The notes: generated by a model not told the origin, from the sequence alone. A stretch of DNA of 64,000 nucleotides from UBA5859 sp041940025 (GCA_041940025.1 JBGTSY010000004.1:124001-188000); one strand, 5' to 3'. Positions 36,813-45,667 are shown, counted from the stretch's first letter. Numbers and translations are program-made.

Positions 36813-37835
36813 CTACCCGGCCTCGTGCATAATGATGGAATAAACCTCATGACGAATACGACTTAACACGTCATTGTTGACCTCTTGAGTCGCCTTTTTC
36901 AGTGCCACAACAGTGGCCATTTCATCTGAATCACCGTGGCTTTTCAAAACAATGCCATTTAAACCGATGAGTGTCGCACCATTATATTCTCTTGGATCGA
37001 TACGTCTACGAACTCGATCTAATACCTGCTTCGAGGCGAATCCAGCTAACTTGCTGGCAAGCGTAGACTCAAACTCAGTTTTAATAAAGCCCCCAATTAA
37101 TTTTGAAGTGCCTTCCATTGTTTTGAGTGCAATGTTACCGGCAAATCCGTCACACACTACCACATCTACCGGGTCAAAAAATAGCGTGTTTCCTTCAATA
37201 AAACCAACATAATTTATCGCTTGAATTTCCGCTAAAAGATCTGAAGCCAACCGAACCTGTTCATTGCCCTTGATCTCCTCTGAACCAATATTCAGCAGTG
37301 CCACTTTGGGTCTTGATATGCCATACAAGCTCTTAATTAACACACTTCCCATCAAGCCAAATTGCACCAGATGCTCAGGAGAACAGTCTACATTGGCACC
37401 GAGATCGAGTATATGAGTAAAGTTGTGCTGGGTGGGGACACTTGTGACAATAGCAGGGCGATCGATGCCCTGGATCATTTTCAGGACAAATCTGCCTGTG
37501 GCCATTAATGCGCCGGTATTACCGGCGCTCACACAAGCTTGCGCGGAACCCTGCTGAACCAGATTAATCGCCACTCGCATGGAAGAGTCTTTTTTATTGC
37601 GTAATGCATGCGCCGCTGACTCGTCCATAGTCACAATCTGTGATGTGGCCCGGAGCTTAATGGCCGGGTTATGGCGTTCTTTAAATCGGCTCAGCTGCTC
37701 GTTGATTTGGAGCTCATCGCCAACGAGGATAATTTCCAAATTAGGATCTAGAGCCACAGACTCCAACGCAGCGGGAACCAACGTTTTCGCCCCGTGATCG
37801 CCCCCCATCACATCAAGGGCGATGGTGACGGTCAA
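36813..37835 (-). CDS. plsX: Phosphate acyltransferase PlsX
   Basis: Makes acyl-phosphate from acyl-ACP for phospholipid synthesis (340 residues). Conserved parts are ALDVMGGDHGAKTLVPAAL, SAGNTGALMATGRFVLK, VALLNIGSEEIKGNE and VVCDGFAGNIALKTMEG. The start overlaps the rpmF end by 4 nt (ATGA), joining ribosome and membrane lipid genes as in E. coli. Confidence 0.97.
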   Translation of the reverse strand: MTVTIALDVMGGDHGAKTLVPAALESVALDPNLEIILVGDELQINEQLSRFKERHNPAIKLRATSQIVTMDESAAHALRNKKDSSMRVAINLVQQGSAQACVSAGNTGALMATGRFVLKMIQGIDRPAIVTSVPTQHNFTHILDLGANVDCSPEHLVQFGLMGSVLIKSLYGISRPKVALLNIGSEEIKGNEQVRLASDLLAEIQAINYVGFIEGNTLFFDPVDVVVCDGFAGNIALKTMEGTSKLIGGFIKTEFESTLASKLAGFASKQVLDRVRRRIDPREYNGATLIGLNGIVLKSHGDSDEMATVVALKKATQEVNNDVLSRIRHEVYSIIMHEAG

Positions 37836-38020
37836 TCTTCTAGCTCTTCATTTTCAACAATAATTTGACGACCCCGATAAAATCCATCTGGACTCATGTT
37901 GTGACGCAGATGGGTCTCACCTGTTGTGGGCTCTTCGGAAAGAGCTGGACCTTTTAATTTGTCGTGTGATCTACGCATACCACGTTTGGATCTGGTTTTA
38001 CGGTTCTGTTGCACCGCCAT
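37832..38020 (-). CDS. rpmF: 50S ribosomal protein L32
   Basis: 62-residue L32. The basic N-terminus MAVQQNRKTRSKRGMRRSHD is diagnostic, and HNMSPDGFYRGRQII is the conserved central part. The zinc-type cysteines of some L32 proteins are absent, as in many gammaproteobacteria. It follows yceD by 5 nt. Confidence 0.97.
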   Translation of the reverse strand: MAVQQNRKTRSKRGMRRSHDKLKGPALSEEPTTGETHLRHNMSPDGFYRGRQIIVENEELED

Positions 38021-38025
38021 TTTAT

Positions 38026-38568
38026 TTACTCCTTCTTAGATAACTTTTGTTTCAGCGAAGATAGCGTCAGGAATGGATTCGGTCGAGTAATAGACTCTTC
38101 CGGTTCATCCGTAGACATCTCTGCTAATTTTTCATCCCCAATAGGAAACTCGCACCCTTCTTCATGCATTGGCGAGATCGGCATGAATAGAATGAGTTCA
38201 TTCTCCAATATCTCACGCAAATCGATCACTTCTGACTGCACAATCTCAACATCGAGAGATTCTGACACCCGGTCTACCAGCCCTTCCGAGGCAACTAGAG
38301 CGATGTGCACCGGCGCCCTGATGTGACTGTTCATCGTTTGCAGACAGCGCTGACAATTTAGAGACACCTCCGCGTTCAGAAAACCTGATAATGTGTGAAA
38401 TCCAGATGCATCGCGACCAAACTGAATGTCCACCGCCACCCAACCAACGTCATGAACTAACAGTTCGGAAAATCTAGCAAATTCCGCGACAGGGAGCGTC
38501 GCCTGAAGTTCTGCACCAGACTTCGCCAGGGCGACATAATTCACCCATTTAGGCAGCTGATTCGACAT
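38026..38568 (-). CDS. yceD: YceD family protein (23S rRNA accumulation protein)
   Basis: DUF177 protein (180 residues) encoded upstream of rpmF; in E. coli and plants the family supports 23S rRNA accumulation. Conserved parts are SLNCQRCLQTM (CxxC) and the ENELILFMPISPMHEEGCE segment, and the RPNPFLTLSSLKQKL end. An ATG at 38595 also exists, but a strong promoter covers it, so ATG 38568 (MSNQLPKWVNY) is chosen; it also aligns better with Pseudomonas-type N-termini. No Shine-Dalgarno is present and the message may be leaderless. Confidence 0.9.
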   Translation of the reverse strand: MSNQLPKWVNYVALAKSGAELQATLPVAEFARFSELLVHDVGWVAVDIQFGRDASGFHTLSGFLNAEVSLNCQRCLQTMNSHIRAPVHIALVASEGLVDRVSESLDVEIVQSEVIDLREILENELILFMPISPMHEEGCEFPIGDEKLAEMSTDEPEESITRPNPFLTLSSLKQKLSKKE

Positions 38569-38577
38569 AAGGGCGGG

Positions 38578-38606
38578 ATAATATATTTGTCCCATAAAAC
38601 TGTCAA
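38578..38606 (-). promoter_or_regulatory. Strong sigma70 promoter of yceD-rpmF-plsX-fab
   Basis: On the minus strand a perfect TTGACA, 17 nt, TATTAT (5 of 6), then CCCGCCC, a G/C-rich discriminator like those of stringently controlled ribosomal promoters. The start codon of yceD begins 9 nt after the -10, so initiation at or within a few bases of the ATG is expected. Confidence 0.75.
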
Positions 38607-38781
38607 AATAGAGCTAAGCTGAAAACTGGAAATACCACTTCATATTGTGGACATTTTTCGCTTTCATAGGCTCACATCCCTGGGAGGCAACTTAACTTGA
38701 ATCATTAATTGGGTTATAGTGCGAGCACTTCAAGTTTCGAGTAAAATATCACATTAGTATTGTAAGCAATTGTTAATTTAA

Positions 38782-39357
38782 ATGAAACTTATTCTTGCCT
38801 CAAGCTCCCCTTACCGCAAAGCCCAACTCGAGAGATTGGCGTTGTCCTTCTCTTGTTCGGCCCCAGAGATAGACGAGTCCCCCTTACCCGCTGAAACAGC
38901 GGATCAACTTGCATCCCGTTTGGCCCAACAAAAAGCCGCTGCTGTCGCCCATACCCATGAAAACGCCTGGGTAATCGGATCCGATCAGGTGGCGAGCCTG
39001 GATCAGCGGCTGATTGGCAAACCAGGAACTCGCGACGCCGCCATCGCGCAACTCGAAGCGAGTAGTGGGAGACAGCTGGACTTCTTCGTGGGCGTCTGTC
39101 TCATGCACCGGGGACTGCAACGGCAACATTTATGGCTGGAAACCTATTCAGTGCTATTTAAAAACTTGAGCAAACAACAAATAGAACGTTACGTGGATAC
39201 CGATAAGCCATTTAACTGCGCCGGAAGTTTCCGTTCAGAAAGCTTGGGCGTCGCCTTGTTCAGCCGCATGTGGGGCGAAGATCCCAATACACTTCTCGGT
39301 CTGCCCCTGTTGAGATTAATTGACACACTGAACGAAGAGGGATTTCAGATCCCCTAA
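38782..39357 (+). CDS. Maf-family nucleoside triphosphate pyrophosphatase (YceF type)
   Basis: 191 residues; a house-cleaning NTP pyrophosphatase, of the YceF subtype (m7GTP preference in E. coli). Motifs: LASSSPYRKAQLERL, IDESPLP, VIGSDQVASLDQRLIGKPG, and KPFNCAGSFRSESLG. Subtype choice rests on the CAGSFRSE motif and its location next to yceD/rpmF. It overlaps the convergent sppA end by 4 nt. Confidence 0.9.
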   Translation: MKLILASSSPYRKAQLERLALSFSCSAPEIDESPLPAETADQLASRLAQQKAAAVAHTHENAWVIGSDQVASLDQRLIGKPGTRDAAIAQLEASSGRQLDFFVGVCLMHRGLQRQHLWLETYSVLFKNLSKQQIERYVDTDKPFNCAGSFRSESLGVALFSRMWGEDPNTLLGLPLLRLIDTLNEEGFQIP

Positions 39358-40346
39358 TGTGTTGTCATACTGATCAAGGGTTGCAAGCCATCTGTGCCCA
39401 ACACCAATGCTAAGCCCTTACCCACCGCGACACCGAACTGCTCTGCCAATACAGTTAAGTAGTCCAGTCTGACGGTGTAGTCCACTATGTTTTCAGCGCC
39501 AATGATCTCCCTTGCCACGTAGCTCGTACTGCCAAGAGCATCCACCAAACCATTTTCCAATGCCTGTTCGCCGGTCCAGATCAATCCACTAAATATCTCT
39601 GGTGAATCAACCAGCCGCTCGCCGCGACCGGCGCGTACACTATTTTTAAACTGTTGATGTGCGTTGTCTAATATGGACTGCATGTGGTTTTCCACAATAG
39701 GATCCCGAGGGGAAAACGGATCCATGAATCCCTTATGACTACCTGCAGTCAACAGGCGGCGCTCCACGCCAAGTTTCTCCATTGCGTCAACGAAACCGAA
39801 ACCGGGAGAAATGACGCCAATGGAGCCCACTAAACTGGCTTTATTGGCATAAATCACATCCGCTGCACTGGCGATATAATAGCCACCAGACGCACAAATA
39901 TCCTGCATCACCGCATAAACAGGTTTTTCTGGATAGAGTTTGCGCAAGCGCACAATCTCATCATACACATAACCAGATTGTACCGGCGAACCGCCTGGGC
40001 TATTAATTCTAACTAACACGCCGGCGGAGTTTTTCGCTTTAAATGCGGCTCTTAGCCCAGTCACGATGTTGTCTGCACTGGCTTCCTCTTGCGCGGCTAT
40101 CACACCATTGATATCCACTAAGGCAGTATGAGTCTGCCCATAGTTTTTTTGTAATTGCTCTGGAGGTGATGCGACAAACAGGATAGCTATCAGGTAACCA
40201 ACAAAGAAAAGCTTGAAGAACACGCTCCAACGCCGTGCGCGCCTTTGCTCCTTGAGTCCTTGCAACAGCATCTTCTGAATGAGATCCTGTTCCCACTCGC
40301 CATTATTCGATTGATTTGTACCCATTTTCGAATTCTTTCCAAACAT
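39354..40346 (-). CDS. sppA: Signal peptide peptidase SppA-like, S49 family
   Basis: 330-residue membrane serine protease of the short SppA form. One N-terminal helix (about 43-60, FFKLFFVGYLIAILFVA) anchors a periplasmic catalytic domain. The nucleophile is in DICASGGYYIASA and the general-base lysine in LTAGSHKGFMDPF; RINSPGGSPVQSG forms the oxyanion region. The start could also be ATG 40325 (seven residues shorter). It lies downstream of the HAD phosphatase in the order found in Pseudomonas. Confidence 0.92.
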   Translation of the reverse strand: MFGKNSKMGTNQSNNGEWEQDLIQKMLLQGLKEQRRARRWSVFFKLFFVGYLIAILFVASPPEQLQKNYGQTHTALVDINGVIAAQEEASADNIVTGLRAAFKAKNSAGVLVRINSPGGSPVQSGYVYDEIVRLRKLYPEKPVYAVMQDICASGGYYIASAADVIYANKASLVGSIGVISPGFGFVDAMEKLGVERRLLTAGSHKGFMDPFSPRDPIVENHMQSILDNAHQQFKNSVRAGRGERLVDSPEIFSGLIWTGEQALENGLVDALGSTSYVAREIIGAENIVDYTVRLDYLTVLAEQFGVAVGKGLALVLGTDGLQPLISMTTH

Positions 40347-40410
40347 AGTTATTTTAGTTCCCTGCTAATAACCATCCAATGATACCCTGTTTCGATTAAT
40401 CAACCACTGT

Positions 40411-41067
40411 TTAGTTTCGATTTTCCAACCATCTGGGTAACTGTGTGATCTCATGCATCAACGACAGTGGTTTTTGCGCCAATAAACGATCACTGCTGTG
40501 CACACCATAGGTGACGCCCACTCCAGGCATGCCAATACTCGCCGCCATTTTTAAATCATATTCGGTGTCGCCAATCATTAAAGCTTGATGTGGGTTTAAT
40601 CCGGATATATCCAAAATCTCCTCCAACATCTGCGGATGAGGTTTACCCCTTGTCTCGTCGGCGCATCGAGTCACATGAAATCTTTCCCTTAGGCCAGTGT
40701 GAACTAAACTTCTATTTAACCCCATCCGCGATTTTCCGGTGGCGATTGCGAGCAAATAACCCGCCTGTTCCAGTTGTTCTAATGTTTCAGTCGCACCGGT
40801 AAATAACTGCTCTGGCGTTTGATTCGCCTCCACGAAATGATACCTATACTGTTCGGTAAGCGAATCAAACAGCGATTCGTCGTAGCCAGGGAAAAGCTTT
40901 TCCATTGCCTGCCTTAAGCCTAGTCCAATGATATCGCGAACTGCATCTGGTGTGGGCTCTTCCACCTCCACATCCCGCGCCGCCGCCTGCATGCAGGAAA
41001 CTATTTTCGCCGCAGAATCCATCAAAGTACCATCCCAATCAAAAATTAGTAGTTGGAACCTGTTCAC
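40411..41067 (-). CDS. HAD-family hydrolase, phosphoglycolate phosphatase-like
   Basis: 218-residue haloacid-dehalogenase phosphatase. Motif I is FDWDGTLMDS, motif II ATGKSRMG, motif III the lysine of GKPHPQM, motif IV GDTEYDLKMAASIG. The helical cap lies between motifs I and II. It starts at GTG 41067, directly after the rluC stop with GGAAAGG upstream. The substrate is not deducible. Confidence 0.93.
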   Translation of the reverse strand: MNRFQLLIFDWDGTLMDSAAKIVSCMQAAARDVEVEEPTPDAVRDIIGLGLRQAMEKLFPGYDESLFDSLTEQYRYHFVEANQTPEQLFTGATETLEQLEQAGYLLAIATGKSRMGLNRSLVHTGLRERFHVTRCADETRGKPHPQMLEEILDISGLNPHQALMIGDTEYDLKMAASIGMPGVGVTYGVHSSDRLLAQKPLSLMHEITQLPRWLENRN

Positions 41068-42012
41068 TTAAATCCTTTCCAATACTGCAAGCAACTCTTC
41101 ATCTAACGGCGCCACAAACTCTCTCTGTTGCAACTTTTCCATCTCCGGTAACTGCAATCGATGGGCGTGAAGAAATAATCGCTTTAACCCTTTTTGTCTA
41201 AGTGACGCATTAAAGTGCCGATCACCATACTTTTCATCCCCAGCCAAAACATGCCCTCCATGGGCTGCATGTACGCGAATTTGATGAGTTCGTCCACTCT
41301 TTAATAGGATCTCCGCCAACCCACACTGGGAGTATTGTTCAATACGTTTAAATAGAGTCACAGCGGATTTTCCCTCTTTATCCACCCTGACTAAGCGCTC
41401 GCCGCTAGTCAATACATTTTTTTTTAAGGGCGCCTGCTCTTTCCAATGTGCCGCAAGTTTCCCCTGTAATAGCGCCGAGTAATACTTTTCGATTCTCTGA
41501 TGGCGCAGTGCGCTGTGGAGTTCTCGTAATAGGCTGCGACGCTTACATAACATTAAACAACCAGAGGTCTCCCTATCTAATCGATGAACCAATTCCAGCT
41601 CCTTCGCTTCAGGCCGCATCACCCGCAGAGTTTCAATGATGCCGAAGGAGAGTCCACTACCCCCATGTACGGCAATACCACTAGGCTTATTGAGCACTAT
41701 TAGCGACTCATCCTCGTAGAGAATTCTCTGCTGTAAACGTTGACGAAGGCCCTGTGCGGGCAGGCAAATCTGTTTTTGTTGCGCTAGTTTGACAGGAGGA
41801 ATACGTACCTTATCTCCTGCCTGTAGCCGGTAATTGGGGGTGACTCGCCCCTTATTGACACGAACTTCGCCTTTACGGAGGATTCTGTACACTCGAGATT
41901 TTGGTACGCCTTTTAGCTCCCGAATGAGAAAATTATCGATTCTCTGATCGGCGAACTCATGGGAAACCTCGATCCAATAGACACCTCTTGTAAATTGCTC
42001 GTCTGCGCTCAT
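41068..42012 (-). CDS. rluC: 23S rRNA pseudouridine synthase RluC
   Basis: Isomerises U955, U2504 and U2580 in E. coli 23S rRNA (314 residues here). The N-terminal S4 domain (RIDNFLIRELKGVPKSRVYRILRKGEVRVN) precedes the synthase core, with the catalytic aspartate in VHRLDRETSGCLML. The S4 region aligns to E. coli RluC directly. There is no Shine-Dalgarno; the promoter lies within 8 nt of the ATG (candidate leaderless). It is divergent from rne, as in E. coli. Confidence 0.95.
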   Translation of the reverse strand: MSADEQFTRGVYWIEVSHEFADQRIDNFLIRELKGVPKSRVYRILRKGEVRVNKGRVTPNYRLQAGDKVRIPPVKLAQQKQICLPAQGLRQRLQQRILYEDESLIVLNKPSGIAVHGGSGLSFGIIETLRVMRPEAKELELVHRLDRETSGCLMLCKRRSLLRELHSALRHQRIEKYYSALLQGKLAAHWKEQAPLKKNVLTSGERLVRVDKEGKSAVTLFKRIEQYSQCGLAEILLKSGRTHQIRVHAAHGGHVLAGDEKYGDRHFNASLRQKGLKRLFLHAHRLQLPEMEKLQQREFVAPLDEELLAVLERI

Positions 42013-42020
42013 TTGGTGCT

Positions 42021-42029
42021 ATTGTATCA
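42021..42029 (-). promoter_or_regulatory. Extended -10 promoter abutting the rluC start
   Basis: Minus-strand TGATACAAT is an extended -10 (TGnTATAAT, one mismatch). AGCACCAA separates it from the rluC ATG, so transcription would start 0-2 nt before the ATG. No convincing -35 is seen, as is usual for extended -10 promoters. Confidence 0.55.
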
Positions 42030-42468
42030 GCACAAGTTGCTAAATAGTGGTCGATTATTTGCCGGGCCAGTTCAACGATGCTATATTTGACCCACTTTTT
42101 ATATTATCTTAATTTTTCGCTTAGATCGAAATTAAGATATTGTTAATCAAAGAGTATTTAAGTGTACTGTGCGAACAACACAGACACTAAGAGGGTGCTA
42201 CCAGGAAGCGTTTGCATGTCGTATCGCTGGTTAATTTTTCCAGTCCTCCGTAGGATTTTATGCACCTTAAACTGTCATGGGTTACCGTCTATTCACGCAT
42301 GGAACGTTAGTCATTTTAAACAATATGAATAATCTGTTCTCAAGTTACGTGAATGCTCCAAATTATTGTTGCTACAGTAAGAGTGAGCGCTGATGACGCT
42401 ACCTACCTGCGTTCTTGCTATTAGGGAGGACATAAGAACGTTCCGCATATAGGTGAAAATACACAACA
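42030..42468 (+). promoter_or_regulatory. Long 5' region of rne
   Basis: About 440 nt without a gene lie upstream of rne. In E. coli the rne leader (about 360 nt) is structured and lets RNase E autoregulate its mRNA; the same role is inferred here from position and length. A short hairpin AGCG-CTGATGA-CGCT lies at about 42387-42401. A weak promoter candidate is TTGTTA, 17 nt, TGTACT at about 42140-42168. The sequence similarity to the enteric leader was not tested. Confidence 0.45.
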
Positions 42469-44577
42469 ATGAAAAGAATGCTAATCAATGCTACGCAGAG
42501 GGAAGAGATCCGCGTTGCGTTAGTAGATGGTCAAAAGTTATACGATCTTGACATAGAAACACCGGGTAAAGAACAGAAAAAAGCGAACATCTATAAAGCT
42601 GTGGTGACACGAATTGAGCCCAGCTTGGACGCTGCTTTCGTTAATTATGGCTCTGAAAGACATGGGTTCTTACCCATGAAGGAGATTTCGCGGGAGTATT
42701 TCGCCGACGACGTCACCTTCACTGGTCAACGCATTAACATCAAGGATGCAATTAAGGAAGGCCAGGAGCTCATCATCCAAGTGGAAAAAGAGGAGCGAGG
42801 CTCCAAAGGTGCCGCACTCACCACGTTTATTAGCTTGCCCGGACGCCATTTAGTACTCATGCCAAATAACCCCCGTGCTGGCGGAGTGTCCCGCCGCATC
42901 GAGGGAGATTCCCGGAGTGAAGCGCGAGAAATTCTCAGCACACTGGACATTCCCGAAAGTATGGGTGTCATCTTGCGCACCGCAGGTATCGGCAAATCAA
43001 GCGAAGAACTACAATGGGATCTGGATTATCTGCTACAACTGTGGGACTCCATTCAACGTGCTGCCGCTGCTGGCCCTGCCCCCTATTTAATCTACCAAGA
43101 AAGCAACATCATTATTCGTGCGGTTCGTGATTATCTCAGGGCGGACATCAATGAAATCGTTATTGACGACCCAGATATGTACGCGCGTACCAAAGAATTC
43201 ATGCGCCAGGTCATGCCTCGTCAGGCAGATCTGGTGAAATATTATGACGAAACGATTCCTCTTTTTTCCCGCTATCAAATTGAGACCCAGATCGAAACGG
43301 CGTTCATGCGGGAGGTGCGTCTGCCTTCAGGAGGTGCAATTGTCCTGGATCACACTGAAGCTTTGGTTTCTATCGATGTCAATTCTTCGCGATCCACAAA
43401 GGGAGCGGACATTGAAGAGACGGCATTAATGACCAATCTTGAAGCTGCCGAGGAGATCGCCAGGCAATTGCGTTTACGTGATATGGGTGGTTTGTTGGTG
43501 GTGGATTTTATCGACATGACTCCGGCGCGTAACCGCAGAGAGGTAGAAACCAAATTACGCGACGTATTAAAGGAAGATCGTGCACGGGTACAGGTAGGCA
43601 GGATAAGCAAATTTGGTTTGCTTGAGATGTCTCGCCAGCGCTTACGTGGCTCATTAGGAGAATCCAGCCTCGATCTCTGTCCTCGCTGTTCTGGACAAGG
43701 CAGCATTCGCGGTGTCGAGTCACTATCACTAGCAATATTACGTATCTTGCGCGAAGAAGCCATGAAAGAGAAAACGTCTCAACTGGTAGCTCAAGTACCC
43801 GTCACAGTGGCGACCTATTTATTGAATGAAAAAAGAAGTGACTTGGAGAAAGTGGAGTCAGAACATAGTGTGAAAATTATTTTGGTCCCCAATCCAGAAT
43901 TGGAAACTCCCCACTACACTATTGAAAGACTCAGGCGTGGCACAGAACTGGGCAAAAACCAACGAAGTTATGAGTTAGTCACGTCTCATGCGGATAAAGA
44001 GCGCCAGAACATGCTGGCACAAATTAGCGATAACGAAAAAGAGATCCCCGCTATCAGGGATTTTACGCCCGCCACTACCCGCCCAGTGGCAGATGAAGAG
44101 AAATCGGAACAAAAAGGCTTCATTCGTAAATTGTTTGGACAGATTTTTGGCCAAAATGAGAGTGTGGAACCGCCTAAACCCTCTACTCCCAGCGCAAACA
44201 AGAGAACGAATTCAAGACCACCGCAGAATAAAAATAGGAACGCAGAGTCTACGGGCAATGCTCCCAAACGCACTCGCACAAAAAATAGATCGAATAACAA
44301 TAAGAAGCCGAAAAATCCGCAGCACCAAGCTAATCGCTCCCAAGGTAAAGAGGATAGAAGTAATCAGGAGCGATCGTCACGCTCGAATGCCCCAAAAAGA
44401 AGACACCCGCAAAGAAACCATAGACGGCGCAATAATGATGGGGCAGAAGCAAAGAATACGAAAAATAGTTCTGCAACAGAATCGGGAAACAATACGCAGC
44501 AGGAACAGCAACAACCGGACTTCAAAAATGAATCAGACAACAATTCATCCATTGCTAAATCCGGCACTCATGAGTAG
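42469..44577 (+). CDS. rne: Ribonuclease E with short C-terminal region
   Basis: Main endoribonuclease of mRNA decay and rRNA processing (702 residues). The catalytic half is complete: S1 domain, catalytic D303 (SIDVNSSRS) and D346 (VVDFIDM), zinc-link C404-P-R-C407, all at the same positions as in E. coli. A membrane-targeting amphipathic helix follows at about 549-561 (KGFIRKLFGQIFG). The remaining 140 residues are a disordered K/R/N/Q-rich tail; the long scaffold of the 1061-residue E. coli protein, with enolase and PNPase sites, is not seen. The start MKRMLINATQ matches the family. Confidence 0.96.
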   Translation: MKRMLINATQREEIRVALVDGQKLYDLDIETPGKEQKKANIYKAVVTRIEPSLDAAFVNYGSERHGFLPMKEISREYFADDVTFTGQRINIKDAIKEGQELIIQVEKEERGSKGAALTTFISLPGRHLVLMPNNPRAGGVSRRIEGDSRSEAREILSTLDIPESMGVILRTAGIGKSSEELQWDLDYLLQLWDSIQRAAAAGPAPYLIYQESNIIIRAVRDYLRADINEIVIDDPDMYARTKEFMRQVMPRQADLVKYYDETIPLFSRYQIETQIETAFMREVRLPSGGAIVLDHTEALVSIDVNSSRSTKGADIEETALMTNLEAAEEIARQLRLRDMGGLLVVDFIDMTPARNRREVETKLRDVLKEDRARVQVGRISKFGLLEMSRQRLRGSLGESSLDLCPRCSGQGSIRGVESLSLAILRILREEAMKEKTSQLVAQVPVTVATYLLNEKRSDLEKVESEHSVKIILVPNPELETPHYTIERLRRGTELGKNQRSYELVTSHADKERQNMLAQISDNEKEIPAIRDFTPATTRPVADEEKSEQKGFIRKLFGQIFGQNESVEPPKPSTPSANKRTNSRPPQNKNRNAESTGNAPKRTRTKNRSNNNKKPKNPQHQANRSQGKEDRSNQERSSRSNAPKRRHPQRNHRRRNNDGAEAKNTKNSSATESGNNTQQEQQQPDFKNESDNNSSIAKSGTHE

Positions 44578-45001
44578 CAAATTTTATAGGACCTACATGC
44601 AAAGGTTTTGAGTTGCATTCGACTGGAGCTCTTTCAAGCCTGATACACTCGGCTTGAAAGAGCTGCTCCACTGTGACGTGGAAATCCAAATCGATTCACT
44701 CGCTCAATTCTCCATCACGCGTTCTCATCATCTGGCGACACCCTCATTCTGCTTGATTCAAAGAGCCCAGCCATTCTTTATCTGAGCATGACACTCTAAA
44801 CGGATTGACGATCACTAGGTCTCACTTCATGGAAGGCGTTCGCTTACAATCAGAGCGTGACGCATACAGCGAAATTTAATTGGTGCGTCCTTGTATCATC
44901 TAGGTCGTCACTCAGTGCAATACAGTGGGGTAGGAACCGTCCAACAACGAAACTGAATCTATCAGATCGAAGGACGCTTTGACACCAAAAGAGCAAATGG
45001 A
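44578..45001. other. Intergenic region between convergent genes; contains a perfect 14-bp inverted repeat
   Basis: About 420 nt between rne and the 221-residue membrane protein, both ending here. A strong hairpin sits at 44627-44664: AGCTCTTTCAAGCC, 10-nt loop, GGCTTGAAAGAGCT. No T-run follows. It probably stabilises or ends the rne message. I see no RNA gene or convincing ORF in the rest. Confidence 0.6.
44627..44664 (+). terminator. Perfect 14-bp stem downstream of rne
   Basis: Arms AGCTCTTTCAAGCC and GGCTTGAAAGAGCT around TGATACACTC, 50 nt after the rne stop. The stem is unusually long and without mismatch; the lack of a U-tract means that it may act as an RNA 3'-end protector, or a factor-dependent stop, rather than a classical terminator. 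Confidence 0.5.
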
Positions 45002-45667
45002 TTATTTCTGTCCGTAAGGCTTTAATCTTAAGGTCCGCATATCGCCAGACGCATCGTCTCTTTCTTGTTGCATTTCCGTTTGCAGCTTTTCATAGTGGGC
45101 TTGAAGTGCCCAAGGCACCGGTCCTGGACGCTTCAAGCGCATTAAATGAATTCCAGAATGGAGACTGACAACAACAGGCTCGACATCAAATTTCCCTTTT
45201 AACGCAAATCGATACATTTTGCCCTGCCCGTTAGCAATATGTTCACTAAATCGAACACCATAAACCATACTCTTAAAATCCACCCCTAAACCCGGAGTGC
45301 CTTGCTGCGATCTTAATTCACCTAACTCAGCACCCATGGGCACTGAGACTGTAAAATTCTCAATGGGTAGATCTTTTTTCGAATAGAGGTAATAAGTAAA
45401 AATAGTGAGATTTTCGACCTCTTCATATTCCTTACTGACAAAAGTAGCTTCCCATGTGTCATGTACTATCTGCATCGATTGATCGGTTAAGTACTTTTTA
45501 TCTTGCTTCTTTTGATACTCATCTATAGCGATACCCGCTATGGCACCCCACATCACCGCCACTAACAAAGCAAAGCCCGATAAAAGAGTGTACAACACCC
45601 CTTTGGTCAGCGTGCCTCCCGGTTTGGCCGCTATGAATGATCCAAGTAGTAACTTTTTCAAAGGCAA
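45002..45667 (-). CDS. Unrecognised membrane-anchored protein, 221 residues
   Basis: No family recognised. It has one hydrophobic helix (about 23-47, VLYTLLSGFALLVAVMWGAIAG) after a basic N-terminus with PGG, then a mostly soluble beta-rich domain (NLTIFTYYLYSKKDLPIENF, VYGVRFSEHIANG, YRFALKGKF) and a charged helical tail. It is likely an inner-membrane protein with a periplasmic domain. It stands alone: convergent with rne and 98 nt downstream of the start of nothing obvious on its own strand except the hydrolase at 45.8 kb. Confidence 0.75.
   Translation of the reverse strand: MPLKKLLLGSFIAAKPGGTLTKGVLYTLLSGFALLVAVMWGAIAGIAIDEYQKKQDKKYLTDQSMQIVHDTWEATFVSKEYEEVENLTIFTYYLYSKKDLPIENFTVSVPMGAELGELRSQQGTPGLGVDFKSMVYGVRFSEHIANGQGKMYRFALKGKFDVEPVVVSLHSGIHLMRLKRPGPVPWALQAHYEKLQTEMQQERDDASGDMRTLRLKPYGQK

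Noticed and set aside
38569..38595. Upstream ATG of yceD
   Set aside because: It falls between the -35 and -10 of the strong promoter, so it is not transcribed from that promoter.
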